Source of the DNA: Rubrivivax sp.
GTDB taxonomy: Bacteria; Pseudomonadota; Gammaproteobacteria; Burkholderiales; Burkholderiaceae_C
Direction of reading: 5' to 3'
NCBI GenBank assembly: GCA_016707445.1
Contig: JADJHR010000020.1
Location: 1-21,794, forward strand
Length of the DNA stretch: 21,794 bases
The first letter of the stretch is position 1; every line of letters begins with the position of its first letter. Positions 1-8,899 of the stretch are shown piece by piece. A program made the translations under genes and the position numbers. Below the pieces are notes generated by a model that saw only the letters and a list, made by a program, of their open reading frames with translations, had not been told where the DNA came from and searched no databases.

Positions 1-466
1 TGACCGCGTGAAACGCATCGCGATCCCCAGGCGCTGATGCATGCCGCCCGACAGGTGCTTCGGGAAGTGGTCGGCAAAGTCGCTCAGGCCCATCAGCGCC
101 GTGTGGCGTTCCCAACCCGAGGCCTTCGCGCTCGGCCGTGCCCGCGGTTGGCCGCCAGCTTCAGCCCGAGCCCGATGTTGCCCCGCACGCTCAGCCAGCA
201 GGAGAACGCGCCGCATTCCTGGAAGATCGCGCCGCGGTCGGGGCCGGGGCCGACGATCGACAAAATAAGTCAACACCATGCCCGAAAGTCAGTTGCGACG
301 AAGCCGCAAACGACGTTCATCAGGGTCAGGATGCGCGCAGCCCGAGGGCCGATGATCGAGACGAACTCACCGTTGGCGATGTGGAGCTGACGCCGTCGAC
401 GACCCGCATGCTGCCGTCCGCGGTCAGGAAGTCCACGCTGACCTGGTCGAAGCGGATGCGCGCCAT
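1..466 (-). CDS. NitT/TauT-type ABC importer ATPase, C-terminus outside window, frame-broken
   Basis: This is the cytoplasmic ATPase of an ABC importer of the nitrate/sulfonate/taurine family (TauB/SsuB-like). The start at 466 gives MARIRFDQVSVDFLTADGS, a normal N-terminus for the family. Further on the minus strand shows a Q-loop region (AIFQE...LSVRGNIGLGLKL) and the ABC signature LSGGMHQR near 30-55. The window edge cuts the gene just after the signature, so Walker B and the H-loop are not seen. The Walker A stretch near 340-365 reads GPRAARILTLM where GPSGCGKSTLM is expected, which fits local base loss and gain rather than a natural variant. The frame changes at least twice. It lies about 43 bases downstream of the permease gene and is probably co-transcribed with it. 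The family is secure; the substrate is unknown because no binding-protein gene is visible. Confidence 0.75.
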
Positions 467-509
467 GAAGTGTCGACCCCGTCTCTCATGCCACCGCTAT
501 GTCGCCCCG

Positions 510-1292
510 TCATAGCAGTCGATCCTGCCGGATACCAGCCGGCGGCGGGCGACGCGCAGCAACGGGTCCATGCACGGCATGGCGATCGGGCCGATACCGA
601 GATGATGCCGACAATGTAGATGATGTCGAGCTGGGGAAGGCCGGGGCGTCCTGGATCGATGCGCCCAGGCCCTGTTGCGCGGCGATCAGTTCGGACGCCA
701 CCAGCGTGGCCCAGGCCACGCCCAGCGCGACGCGGATCGCGGTCAGGATGTGCGGCACCGTCAGCGGCACGATCACCTTGGCAAAGATCTCGGCGTCGCG
801 CGCGCCCAGGGTGCGTGCCACACGGACGTAGATCGGGCTGATCTGCCTGCCCGATGCCTTCGTACATCGCGATGACACCGGCGAACGAGGCGTAGAACAG
901 GATCTGCGTCTTGGCGATCTCGCTGGCCTTGCTAAAATAGACGATGACCAGCAGGGATCACGGCGATCGGTGGCGTAGCGCACGAAAAGTTGATCCCTGC
1001 GGGTCCGGTGAAGCTGCGCAGCCCTTGTGCCAGCCCGGGGCGAAACCCACCGGCACCGCGGCGCTGACCCCGAGCGTCCCGCCGATGACCGCCCGCTGCG
1101 TCGACATCCACGAATCCATCGGCAGCCGGCCTGGCATCGGTTCAGGAAAGCGTTCGAGCACAAGGTGCGGTACCGGCACCAGGGCCGGGTTGATGAGACC
1201 GCTGTGCTGCGCCCGCCGTACCTTGGCGCGATGATCAGCAGCCATGGCGCGGCGGTGGGGGCGATGCGGCGGACCAGAGCAGGAACACGCAT
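510..1292 (-). CDS. NitT/TauT-type ABC importer permease, frame-broken
   Basis: This is an inner-membrane permease of the TauC/SsuC family, partner of the ATPase just downstream. The start at 1292 gives MRVPALVRRIAPTAAPWLLI, a typical basic N-terminus followed by the first membrane segment. The clearest part is the cytoplasmic EAA-type loop around 690-830 (DAEIFAKVIVPLTVPHIL, then GVAWATLVASELIAAQQGLG), which contacts the ATPase in this family. The chosen stop at 510 gives an ending QDRLL, as in many homologues. Reading the whole protein needs several frame changes, and the membrane segments between about 880 and 1240 are scrambled. The divergent neighbour is an enolase-superfamily gene, which might act on the imported compound; that is inference. 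Assignment to the family is confident, but the substrate (sulfonate, nitrate, pyrimidine or other) cannot be told. Confidence 0.75.
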   Translation of the reverse strand: MRVPALVRRIAPTAAPWLLIIAPRYGGRSTAVSSTRPWCRYRTLCSNAFLNRCQAGCRWIRGCRRSGRSSAGRSGSAPRCRWVSPRAGTRAAQLHRTRRDQLFVRYATDRRDPCWSSSILARPARSPRRRSCSTPRSPVSSRCTKASGRQISPIYVRVARTLGARDAEIFAKVIVPLTVPHILTAIRVALGVAWATLVASELIAAQQGLGASIQDAPAFPSSTSSTLSASSRYRPDRHAVHGPVAARRPPPAGIRQDRLL

Positions 1293-1339
1293 CAGGTCAG
1301 GCGCCGCTTTCCAGGTCAGGAACGGTCAAGGGGAGACAT

Positions 1340-1370
1340 TTGAACATCCTATTTATGGGAATGTTATAAC
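1340..1370 (+). promoter_or_regulatory. Divergent promoter/operator region with AACAT-ATGTT inverted repeat
   Basis: The gap between the importer permease start (1292, minus) and the enolase-superfamily start (1379, plus) contains an AT-rich patch unusual for this GC-rich window. It carries TTGAAC at 1340-1345 and TATAAC at 1365-1370, with a spacing of 19 that is slightly long. The arms AACAT (1343-1347) and ATGTT (1361-1365) form an inverted repeat. This is compatible with a promoter overlapped by a regulator-binding site. The role is inferred from position and composition only. Confidence 0.4.
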
Positions 1371-1378
1371 TCACCCTC

Positions 1379-2577
1379 ATGCCCAGCGTCCACCCTGCAA
1401 ACCCTTCGCCGGCAGGTCTTCTGGTTGCGTTCAACCTGGCCCGCCTGCACGTGCATATGCTACGCTGGCCGGTCGGCTACTACCGGTGCAGACCTCGTTC
1501 CGGCACGATGCTCGCTCGCCCAATCGTGCCGGTGCGGTGCAGCCGCGACGGAGATATGATCGGCTGGGGCAACTGGTGCAACTTTCCGGGCTGCGGGGCT
1601 GAGCATCGGGCGCGGCTGATCGACAGCGTGATCGCGCCGCTGCTGCTGCTGGGACTTCGATTCGCCAGCGGCATTCGACCAGCCTGGGCGCGGCCACCAC
1701 CCAGTTACTGGCAGCGATCAGTCAGGCGAACCAGGAGGGCCGGTGCGCAGGGCCATCGCCGGCGTCGGCACATCGCGCTTCCCAGTAGGACTGGTGGCGC
1801 GGCGCGCGCGGGTCAAGCCGCTGTGGCGAATGCTCGGCAGTCATGCCAGTCCGCGTGCCCGTGTATGCCAGCAGCATCAATCCGCAACAACCGGCAAACA
1901 TGGTTCTGCAGCTGCGTGCCAGGCACCACCGCTGGCTAAAGTCGGCTTCGGTGTCGAGCGTGATCTGTAGCCAACCTGACTGCGGTGCGCGCCGCGGCCG
2001 CTGATGTCTGCTCCTGTGATGGCCGGCGCCAACCCGGGACACGGACGCTCGAGCGGGCCTAGCGGCGGTGCCGCCTCCTGCAACGCATCGGCTGGTGTGG
2101 CTGGAAGAGCCCCCGCGTTGCCGACGCGGGCGCCGCTACTGGCGCGAGCTGGCCCTGTCACCGCCGATCATCGCTGGCCGCGCCGGGCGAGAACCTGATC
2201 GGTCGGGTTGCATTTCGACGCGCTGGCGGCCGGCGCCCTGTCTGTGGTACAGCCCGACATCGCCAAAGTGGGGCGGCATCTCAGGCGGCAGGCGCGTTGT
2301 CGAACACATCGTCGCGGCAGGGGCGCTGGTTCTGCCCGCATTTCCTGGGTGCCGGCATCAGTCAGACCGCGTCCGGCGCCGGTGGCCGCCTACCGGGTGT
2401 GGGCGAAGCCTACCGGCTGGCTGGAAATCGACGGCAACCCCAACCCCCGCGCACCGTGCTGGCCGGCCCTGGACACCTTGCACGGCCACATCAGACTTGG
2501 AGGATTGCCGGGGCTGGGTGTGCGGCCGTCGATACCGGAACTGCAAGCCCCTTTGCACTGCGGCTGGGCGCGGCTGA
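1379..2577 (+). CDS. Mandelate racemase/muconate lactonizing enzyme family protein (enolase superfamily), frame-broken
   Basis: Enzymes of this family abstract a proton next to a carboxylate using Mg2+ and act in sugar-acid or aromatic-acid catabolism. Pieces in the expected order across three frames are GYYR and IGWGN (N-terminal capping domain), VPVYASSINPQQPANMVLQ, KVGFGVERDL (the KxK-type region), a DANQ-like segment near 2025-2035, WLEEP near 2100, the VVQPDIAK and WGGISG region near 2245-2285, HFLGAGI near 2335, and the ending WLEIDGNPNP...GLGVRPSIPELQ. The length of about 400 codons suits the family. The start at 1379 follows the AT-rich promoter patch, and the likely stop is at 2575-2577. 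The gene is divergent from a NitT/TauT importer, so it may process the imported acid. The superfamily is secure, the substrate is not. Many single-base frame changes are present. Confidence 0.8.
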
Positions 2578-2589
2578 CGCGGGCGACGG

Positions 2590-4620
2590 TCGATTCAGGT
2601 TTCGTTGCTGCCACGGGCACTGCGGGCGACCCGGGCGCCGCTGGCCTTCGCTTCGATGGCAAATCCGCCACACCACGGGCCGGGCGCCGAGTGCTCAGGC
2701 CAACCCGGCCTGGGCGTCGAGTAACGCCGCGGCAACACCTCGGTGGCGACAGGCCGCCGCGCGCTGCCCAAACCGCGCCGGCACACGGTGCAAGCCACAG
2801 CCCGGCTCCAGCGCCCCGCGACGCGTCGCGCGCGAGAGTCCAACCGGTCAGGGTCGGGAATCCGGGTCGCATCGCGGTTAGCGTCGCTGGCAACAGCTGC
2901 ACCACGCGCTCACTCACGGCAAAGTGCGGCCTTGCCGACGACGGTATCACCGGCTGCGCCTCTAAGACTGCTACGCACGCCGGGCTGCCCAGGCGCATCA
3001 GTTCGGGCACCGATCGCCACACCGCCGACGGATCGACCAACAGGGCGTCAGCGCTTCCGGGTTGCTGCAACCAAGGCCCACCAGATGCCGCCCAGCAGCG
3101 CAGGCGGCGTCTGCGTCCAGTGCGACAAGGTCTACCCGCCACCCAGTCGCGTGCGGGCCGGGCGGCGCTGCAGCGGCACTGCCGCCAGTTCCAGTGCCGC
3201 GTCCGCTGCGTAGGTCAGCCCCCGTCGACCCACTGCGCGCCGCCGCCTCGGGCGACCACCGCGCCAGGGCCGTGGCGGTGGTGGCCAACGGTCTTGCGGT
3301 GGGGTCAGGGGCACAGGCGGCTCGGCGACCCGGCTCCGACCAGGCCGTACAAAGTCGACCGGCCTTGCCTCGGCGACACATCGACGAGCACGCGCGCCCG
3401 TATCCGGCCAGTGCGTCGACGTGCAGAAGACCAGCGCTGCGGGCGCCAACGCACCCCTCGATTGCCGCGCGCATCGCCTGGCGCGCCGTCGGGTCAATCA
3501 CGGCACGGCCCGGAAAGACCAGCCGCGGATCGACAGCGCCTGCCGCACGTCGGCGTAGCGCGTAACCGGCGGCAGCCGCCTGCGGACGAACTCACGCCGG
3601 CGCGGTCTCCCGCGCTGCGGGCAGTAGTGTTGGAAGAACACGTTCTTGCGCGTCTGGCAGCTATCGCGGCGATCAACAGTTCGCTTCAGCCCGCAGTGCG
3701 CGAAGAAGTCTGCCTTGACGTCACCGGTGGTCAGGATCGCGCGTTCGCAGCCGGGCAGACGTTGGCCGCCGTCTTCTTCAACGCGTCATCGGTGGTCGGT
3801 GCCTGCCGGCGCTCGGCTTCCGGACTGCTGCTCCGACCAGCTGGCGTCGCGCGAACGACGTCATCAGCCAGTGACGCTGGTGCCGGACCACCGCCGTCAG
3901 GCGATACCCACCGCATAGCGCATAACCACCGTAACCGGGCGGGTAGGGCTGCCAGCTCAGAAGGAACGGTGCGAAGGCACGAAGCGCGCATCAGCGGCCA
4001 GTACTCGCTGCGCCGCTTCTTCCAGCAACAACTCAACCGGCCACGACCAGCAACGCCGGGCACAGTGCCAGCCGCAGCCGCGAACACGCATCTCTCCTGC
4101 AGGAACTGCGCGCGACGAAACAGCGCCTGCGCGTCGGCCAGCAGGTCGGCTTTGACGCGCGGCGTTAACAGACGACCGGTCCTATCGGTTCTGCAACAGC
4201 TGGCCGTCAGGCCCTCGACGCGCTGCTGGGACTGCGTTATCGCGCTTGCGCTCGTCCAGTTACCGGGTGCGTTGCAGCGGCTCAGCATCCTGTCTGGCGT
4301 CGACCTTGGCGGTGCGGGTCGCGACCCAGGCGACGAAGCTCGATCGCCCCGCGCGTCCCGGCGCGTTGGCGGCCGCCACCTAACGGTCGGTACAGCCCGG
4401 TCCCGCTCGCCCTGCAGGCCGGGCGAAATGCGCTCCTGCTCGCGCGAGGATCTGCCTTACCCGCGGGTCAGCGCCCGGGCGGTCGCCAAACTGACCTGTT
4501 CCAGAATCAGGTTGGATTCGACGCGCCGGCGGGTCGGCGACGATCTTGCCGCCGGGCCGATCAGGAAGCTGTGAGGCCAGCGAAACGATCCCCATCACCA
4601 GCGCGAACGGGCGCTCAGAC
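2590..4620 (-). other. Unidentified minus-strand coding remnants, heavily frame-broken
   Basis: I cannot name what is here. The minus strand gives protein-like stretches in changing frames. Examples are RVKADLLADAQALFRRAQFL (about 4160-4100), SWQPYPPGYGGYALWGYRLT (about 3960-3905), TRYADVRQALS with FPGRAVIDPTARQAM (about 3560-3470), and DALLVDPSAVWRSVPELM with SERVVQLLPATLTAM (about 3045-2880). Residues near 4600-4480 (ALVMGIVSLA, then SNLILEQVSLATARALTRG) could be a membrane-anchored N-terminus. This suggests one or two genes co-directional with yciA and convergent with the enolase-superfamily gene. A long stop-free plus-strand frame across the same region has Arg/Pro/Ala-rich low-complexity composition and looks like an antisense shadow. 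Sequence errors are too dense to draw reliable boundaries. Confidence 0.4.
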
Positions 4621-4639
4621 TCGACGCAGGAACTAGAAC

Positions 4640-5083
4640 ATCGCTCGGACCTGCCGCGTCAGCACGGGGGCTGGCCCGGCGGTCGATGGCGGCGTAGGTC
4701 AGGTTGGCCTCGGTCACCTCCCGACCAGCTGCCGGGTTGACGCCGGATCCCGTTCGGCACGCTGCTCGGCGTGCACCGTGATCGAGTGCGGCCCAGGCGC
4801 GTGATGCGTGCGGCCGAGAAGCCGAGCAGGTCGCCGATCGACACCGACTGCTTGAACGTGAACTGGACTGACCGCCACCGTGACGATGCGCCCACGCGCG
4901 TGCGCGCCGGCAGCACCGCGCCCGCGACGTCGACCTGGGCCGTGATCCAGCCGCCGAAGACGTCGCCGTTGGCGTTGACGTCGGCCAGCATCGGCATCAC
5001 GCGCATCACCAGTTCGGCGCCGTCGAGCAAACTCGGCGGCGCCAGCAGCCCCGGAGTTGATCCAGGGTTGATCGTTCGGCCAT
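4640..5083 (-). CDS. yciA: Acyl-CoA thioesterase, YciA-like hotdog fold, frame-broken
   Basis: YciA-type enzymes hydrolyse acyl-CoA esters to free CoA and acid in the cytoplasm. The minus strand gives MAERSTLDQLRG, then ELVMRVMPMLADVNANGDVF followed by GGWI, the family's catalytic ANGDVFGGW loop. QVDVAGAV, QFTFKQSVSIGDLLGF, ITRLGRTS and NLTYAAID follow, all in family order. The start at 5083 is preceded by a strong ribosome-binding site (GGAGGT, 5091-5096 on the opposite strand, 7 bases away). Expected length is about 130-145 codons, so the end near 4640 is an estimate; the C-terminal frame shifts near 4660-4740. It diverges from the ATM1-type exporter with a 37-base gap. Frame breaks occur near 5050, 4890 and 4770. 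Identity is well supported by motif order. Confidence 0.8.
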
Positions 5084-5120
5084 CGGCACCACCTCCACAG
5101 GTCTTCGAGGACATTCTTTC
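5084..5120. promoter_or_regulatory. Compact divergent intergenic region, yciA / ATM1-type exporter
   Basis: Only 37 bases separate the two divergent start codons. The region holds a GGAGGT ribosome-binding site for the minus-strand gene (5091-5096) and a GAGGA site for the plus-strand gene (5107-5111). There is no room for two conventional promoters inside it, so promoters must overlap the coding starts or the gap has lost bases to sequencing error. No convincing -10/-35 pair was seen. Confidence 0.4.
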
Positions 5121-6877
5121 ATGAGACACCGTTCGGTGGCCCTGCCGCGCCGCAGCCGGCCGACGCACCACCACGCGCCGAGGACCGGTCCGACTGGACC
5201 ACGCTGCAGCAAGCTGCTGCCCTACCTTTGGGCCTCCGCTGGCGCGTGGGGTGGCGCTGGTCTCTCTGCTGGCAGCCAAGATGAAGTGGTCGGCGTGCCG
5301 TCATGCTGAAAGAGCTGGTGGATGGCTTGTCGATCAGGCCCGGCTCGGCACTGTCGCTGCTGGTGGTGCCGGTGGGGCTGATCGTGGCGTTATGGCGCGC
5401 TGCGGCTGTCGACCTCGTTGTTCACCGAGCTGCGCGGAGCTGATCTTCGCCAAGGCCACCGAAGGCGTCGCGCAGCATCTCGCTGCAGGTGTTTCGCCAC
5501 CTGCGCCTTGAGCCTGCGCTTTCACCTCGAACGCCAGACCGGCGGCACGACCCGCGACATCGAGCGCGGCACGCGCGCCGTGCATTCGCTGATCTCGTAT
5601 TCGCTGTACTGCATCCTGCCCACGCTGATCGAGGTGACGCTGGTGCTGGGCCTGCTGGCGGTCAAGTTCGACTCTGGTTCGCCTGGATCACCATCATCGC
5701 GCTGGTGGTCTACATCACGTTCACGGTGACGGTGACCGAATGGGCGCACGGGCTTCCGTCGCCAGATGAACGAGCTGGACTCGATCGCGCATTCACGCGC
5801 CATCGACTCGCTGCTGAACTACGAGACCGTCAAGTACTTCAACAACGAGGACTTCGAGGCCAGGCGCTACGACGAGAACCTGGAGCGCCTGCGCCGCGCG
5901 TCGCTGAAGAGCCAGAGCTCACTGTCCCTGCTGAACAGCGGCCAGCAGCTGATCATCGCCACCGCCCTGCTGGCATGCTGTGGCGTGCCACGCCGGGAGG
6001 TGTGTCGACCGGCCGGCTGACGCGGTGATCTGGTGATGATCAACGCCTTCATGATCCAGCTGTACATCCCGCTCAATTTCCTGGGCGTGATCTACCGCGA
6101 GATCAAGCCAGAGTCTGACCGACCTGGACAAGATGTTCCCGCTGCTCGAGCGCGATCGCGAGGTGGCCGACGCGACGATGCCGCGGCGCTGCAGGTGCGC
6201 CAGGGCGGGGTGCGCTTCGAGCATGTCGACTTCGCCTACGACCCGGCGCGGCCCATCCTGCACGACGTCTGCTTCGAGATCCCGGCTGGCAAGACGGTGG
6301 CCGTGGTGGGGCCGTCGGGCGCCGGCAAGAGCACGCTGGCGCGGCTGCTGTACCGCTTCTACGACGTGGCGAACGACGGCAGGGGTCGGATCACGATCGA
6401 CGGCCAGGACATCCACATCGCCTACGGCGCCCCGGCGCCAGCCGCGCCGAGGTGGAAGAGGCCGCTCGCGCCGCGCACATCCACGCCTTTCATCGCCGCC
6501 ACCCAAGGGCTACGACACCATGGTCGGCGAGCGCGGTCTCAAGCTCAGTGGCGGTGAAAAGCAGCGCGTGGCGATCGCACGCACGCTGCTGAAGAACCCG
6601 CCGGTCCTGATCTTCGACGAGCCACGTCGGCGCTGGACTCGGCCAACGACCGCGCGATCCAGGCCGAGCTGAAGAGTGCCGCGCAGGACAAGACCGCGCT
6701 CGTCATCGCGCACCGGCTGTCGACCGTGGTCGACGCGCACCAGATCGTGGTGCTGGACCAGGGGCTGTGGTCGAGCGCGGATCGCACGCCGAGCTGCTGG
6801 CGCAGGATGGGCGTTATGCGCAGATGTGGCGGCTGCAGCACAGCGCTGCCGGCACCGCGGCGGCTCAAGCGGTCTGA
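5121..6877 (+). CDS. ATM1/HMT1-family ABC exporter (membrane and ATPase domains fused), frame-broken, with internal loss
   Basis: This is a half-transporter of the ATM1 family, which in proteobacteria exports glutathione- or sulfur-linked metal compounds across the inner membrane. The N-terminal membrane domain reads LLPYLWA, ALVSLLAAK, ISYSLYCILPTLIEVTLVLG, then the strongly conserved ATM1 stretch SLLNYETVKYFNNEDFEARR (about 5806-5865) and FMIQLYIPLNFLGVIYREIK. The ATPase domain shows Walker A GPSGAGKSTLARLLYRFYD (about 6310-6366), signature LKLSGGEKQRVAIARTLL (about 6541-6594), Walker B VLIFDE and H-loop IAHRLSTV. At about 6409-6419 the text jumps from DGQDI to HIAYG, so the usual 25-30 residues containing the Q-loop (VPQDTVLFND in relatives) are missing. 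At least five frame changes occur. The stop TGA is at 6875-6877. Family assignment is very secure. Confidence 0.88.
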
Positions 6878-7597
6878 GACCGCCGCTGCGGCGGCCAGCC
6901 GCGGCGTGTCGCTCCGATGCGGCCGTCCACCAGTTCCGACCACGCGGTCGCAGCGCGGTCGGCCGCGGATCGTGCGTGACCACCGGGAAGGCGGTGCCAT
7001 GCTCGCGGTGCAGTGCCGCATGAGCTGGAAGACACCGTCCGAGCTGGCGCGGTCGAGGTTGCCGGTGAGGCTCGTCGGCCAGCACCAGGGGTGGGCCGAT
7101 TGACCAGCGCGCGTGCGATGGCCACCCGCTGCTGCATGCCGCCCGACAACTCGGCCGGCCGCTTGTGCGGGGCGTCAGCCCGGGCCCACGGCGCCCAGCA
7201 TCCCGGTGGCCGCGGCGCGTGCGGCGGCGTCGACCCGGCAAATCGCGCATCAGTGCCGGCAGGGCCGCGTTTTCCCCAGCGCGCTGAAGGCCGGCAGCAG
7301 GTGGTGGAACTGGAAACAAGCCCAGCGACCGGCGTCGGCGCAGTGTCAGCGCCTGTTCGTCCAGCGCCTGCGTCTCTTCGTCCAGCAAGCGGTAGCTGCC
7401 GGCGCTGGGGCGCTCGAGCAAACCAGGATGTTCAGCGGCGTGCTCTTGCCCGATCCAAGGGCCGATCAGCGCCACGAACTCGCCGCGCTGCAGGCGCAGG
7501 TCCAAGCCGTGCAGCACTTCCTCGCTGGTTCGGGCGGCCCAGGATTGTAGACCTTGCGCAGACCGCTCAGCACGATCAACGCGCTGGCGTCGGGCGC
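6865..7597 (-). CDS. LolD/MacB-type ABC ATPase of an export system, frame-broken
   Basis: This is the ATPase of an FtsX-type ABC system, last gene of a three-gene minus-strand operon. The text runs VLSGLRKVYN, VLHGLDLRLQRGEFVALIGP, a Walker A that becomes GPSGSGKSTLLNILGLLERP after one-base repairs, SLGFVFQFHHLLP-like (Q-loop), ELSGGMQQRVAIARALVNRP (signature), LVLADEPTGNLD-like (Walker B) and FLVVTHDPR (H-loop). The combination LADEPTGNLD plus VVTHD is typical of LolD/MacB/FtsE ATPases. The start is uncertain: no ATG follows the permease stop, and GTG at 7573 or a damaged codon near 7597 are candidates. The stop at 6865 overlaps by 13 bases the end of the convergent ATM1-type gene. The cargo is unknown; MacAB-like export of small molecules or lipoprotein-like cargo are both possible. 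Confidence 0.82.
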
Positions 7598-7626
7598 TGG
7601 TTCCGGTCTCGCTCGGGTTGCTGCGC

Positions 7627-8865
7627 CTACAGGCGGATCGGCTGCGCCGGGTCGACGCGCGCGGCGCGGCGCGCCGGCGCCAGTGCGGCCAGCACGCCGG
7701 CCCGCGGTGAGCTTCCAGGGGCTACCCGCCAGCGCCAGGAGGCGGTGCGATGTGAACAGCGGCAGCCCGCGTCGCTGCCGCGTACGAAGCGGGTGAAGAT
7801 GTCGATTAGCGTTGCCGCCAGCGACACGCCCAGCAGCCGAGCCGAGTGCGCCGACCACCGCGCCCTGCAGCAGGAACACCGGCTGCACCTGCGAGCGTGT
7901 GGCGCCCATCGCTGCGCAGGATGCTGAATTCGCGCTGCTTTGCACCACCGACACCACCAGCACGCTGGCGATGCCGACCCACCACCACCGCGACCACGAC
8001 GCGATGATGGGTGGTGCTGATGCCCGCGCGTTCAGCGCCGACACCAGCCGCGCATTTGCCTGCTGCCAGCCTTCGACCACGCAGGGGCAGCTGCGCCTGC
8101 AGCGCCGCCAGCGACTGTGCGGCGGCCCAGACGCCTCGTGCAGCCGCCAGGTCCAGGCTGGTGGCACCGCCGGGCAGGCTCGACCAGGCTCTGCGCGCTG
8201 CGCAGCCCGGCAGGTAGACCGTGCTGCCGGGTTGACTCCGCACACCCAGGTCGACCCAGCGCGGTGACACGCGCACCGTCGCTCACGCCTGCCGGTGGTG
8301 ATGGGTGAACGATCGCCGACGGCCAGCCCTAGGTCGGCAGCCAGTCCGCTGCCCCCAGCATCGCCCTCGCCCGGGCTCCAAGGCGGGCCGTGGCGACGGC
8401 TAAGCACGCGGCGCAGCTGAACGATGCGGTCATAGCTGACCGAGCTCGATGCCGACCAGCGCAATCGCCTTCTGCTCGCTTCGCGCGCGGTCCAGACCGG
8501 CCCGGCGACGATCGTGGGCGACACCGCGGCCACCTCGGGCCGCTTCTAGTCATTATCAGCTCGCCGGCGGGGCCACGACCGGAACGGCGGGCGCTGTTCG
8601 CGCGGCTGGCTGCGTCGGACGGCAGATTCGCTGGCGGCCCGCTGGCGCGCTGAAGTCACCGACGTCGTCGAGCGCGCTGATCGTCTATGGGCCTGCGCGC
8701 CCAGCGTCTTGTCCAGGGTGTCACAGGAAGCCGCCGATCAGGGCCAGACGTAGGTCCACCGCCACCCCGGCCGCGACGCCGACGAGATCGCAGTGACTGT
8801 GCCGCAAGCCCTTCAAGCGGAGCGCAGCGCCACGCGGCGCCCGAAGCCAGCGTGTTCATCACCAT
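7627..8865 (-). CDS. FtsX-type ABC exporter permease (MacB/DevC/LolC-like), frame-broken
   Basis: This is an inner-membrane permease with four membrane segments and a large periplasmic domain, partner of the flanking ATPase and adaptor. The start at 8865 gives MVMNTLASGAAWR, followed by a degraded VALRLL and GVAAGVAV segment (TM1). The periplasmic domain has SYDRIVQLRRVLS, SGLAADLGLAVGDR, TVYLP, AQSL and EGWQQANARLVSALNA. TM2 is ASVLVVSVVQ, then the coupling segment RSMGATRSQVQPVFLLQGAV. TM3 is VVGALGS, and TM4 is followed by the hallmark FtsX ending LAALAPARRAARVDPAQPIR at the stop (7627). About 410 codons fits DevC/MacB-like permeases without a fused ATPase. Frames switch many times. About 35 bases separate it from the adaptor stop and about 30 from the ATPase. 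Family confident; substrate unknown. Confidence 0.82.
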
Positions 8866-8899
8866 CGGTTTGACCTGGCGTGGCTATCGTCCCGTGGCG

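Noticed and set aside
2208..4574. A 788-codon open frame on the plus strand
   Set aside because: Composition is Arg/Pro/Ala-rich without any family motif, its beginning overlaps the enolase-superfamily gene, and protein-like text lies on the opposite strand. Long stop-free shadows are common at this GC content.
2590..4620. A GGDEF-type diguanylate cyclase suggested by LLHVDALAGYG-like text near 3440
   Set aside because: No GGDEF or RxGGDEF motif and no supporting flanking segments were found in any frame.
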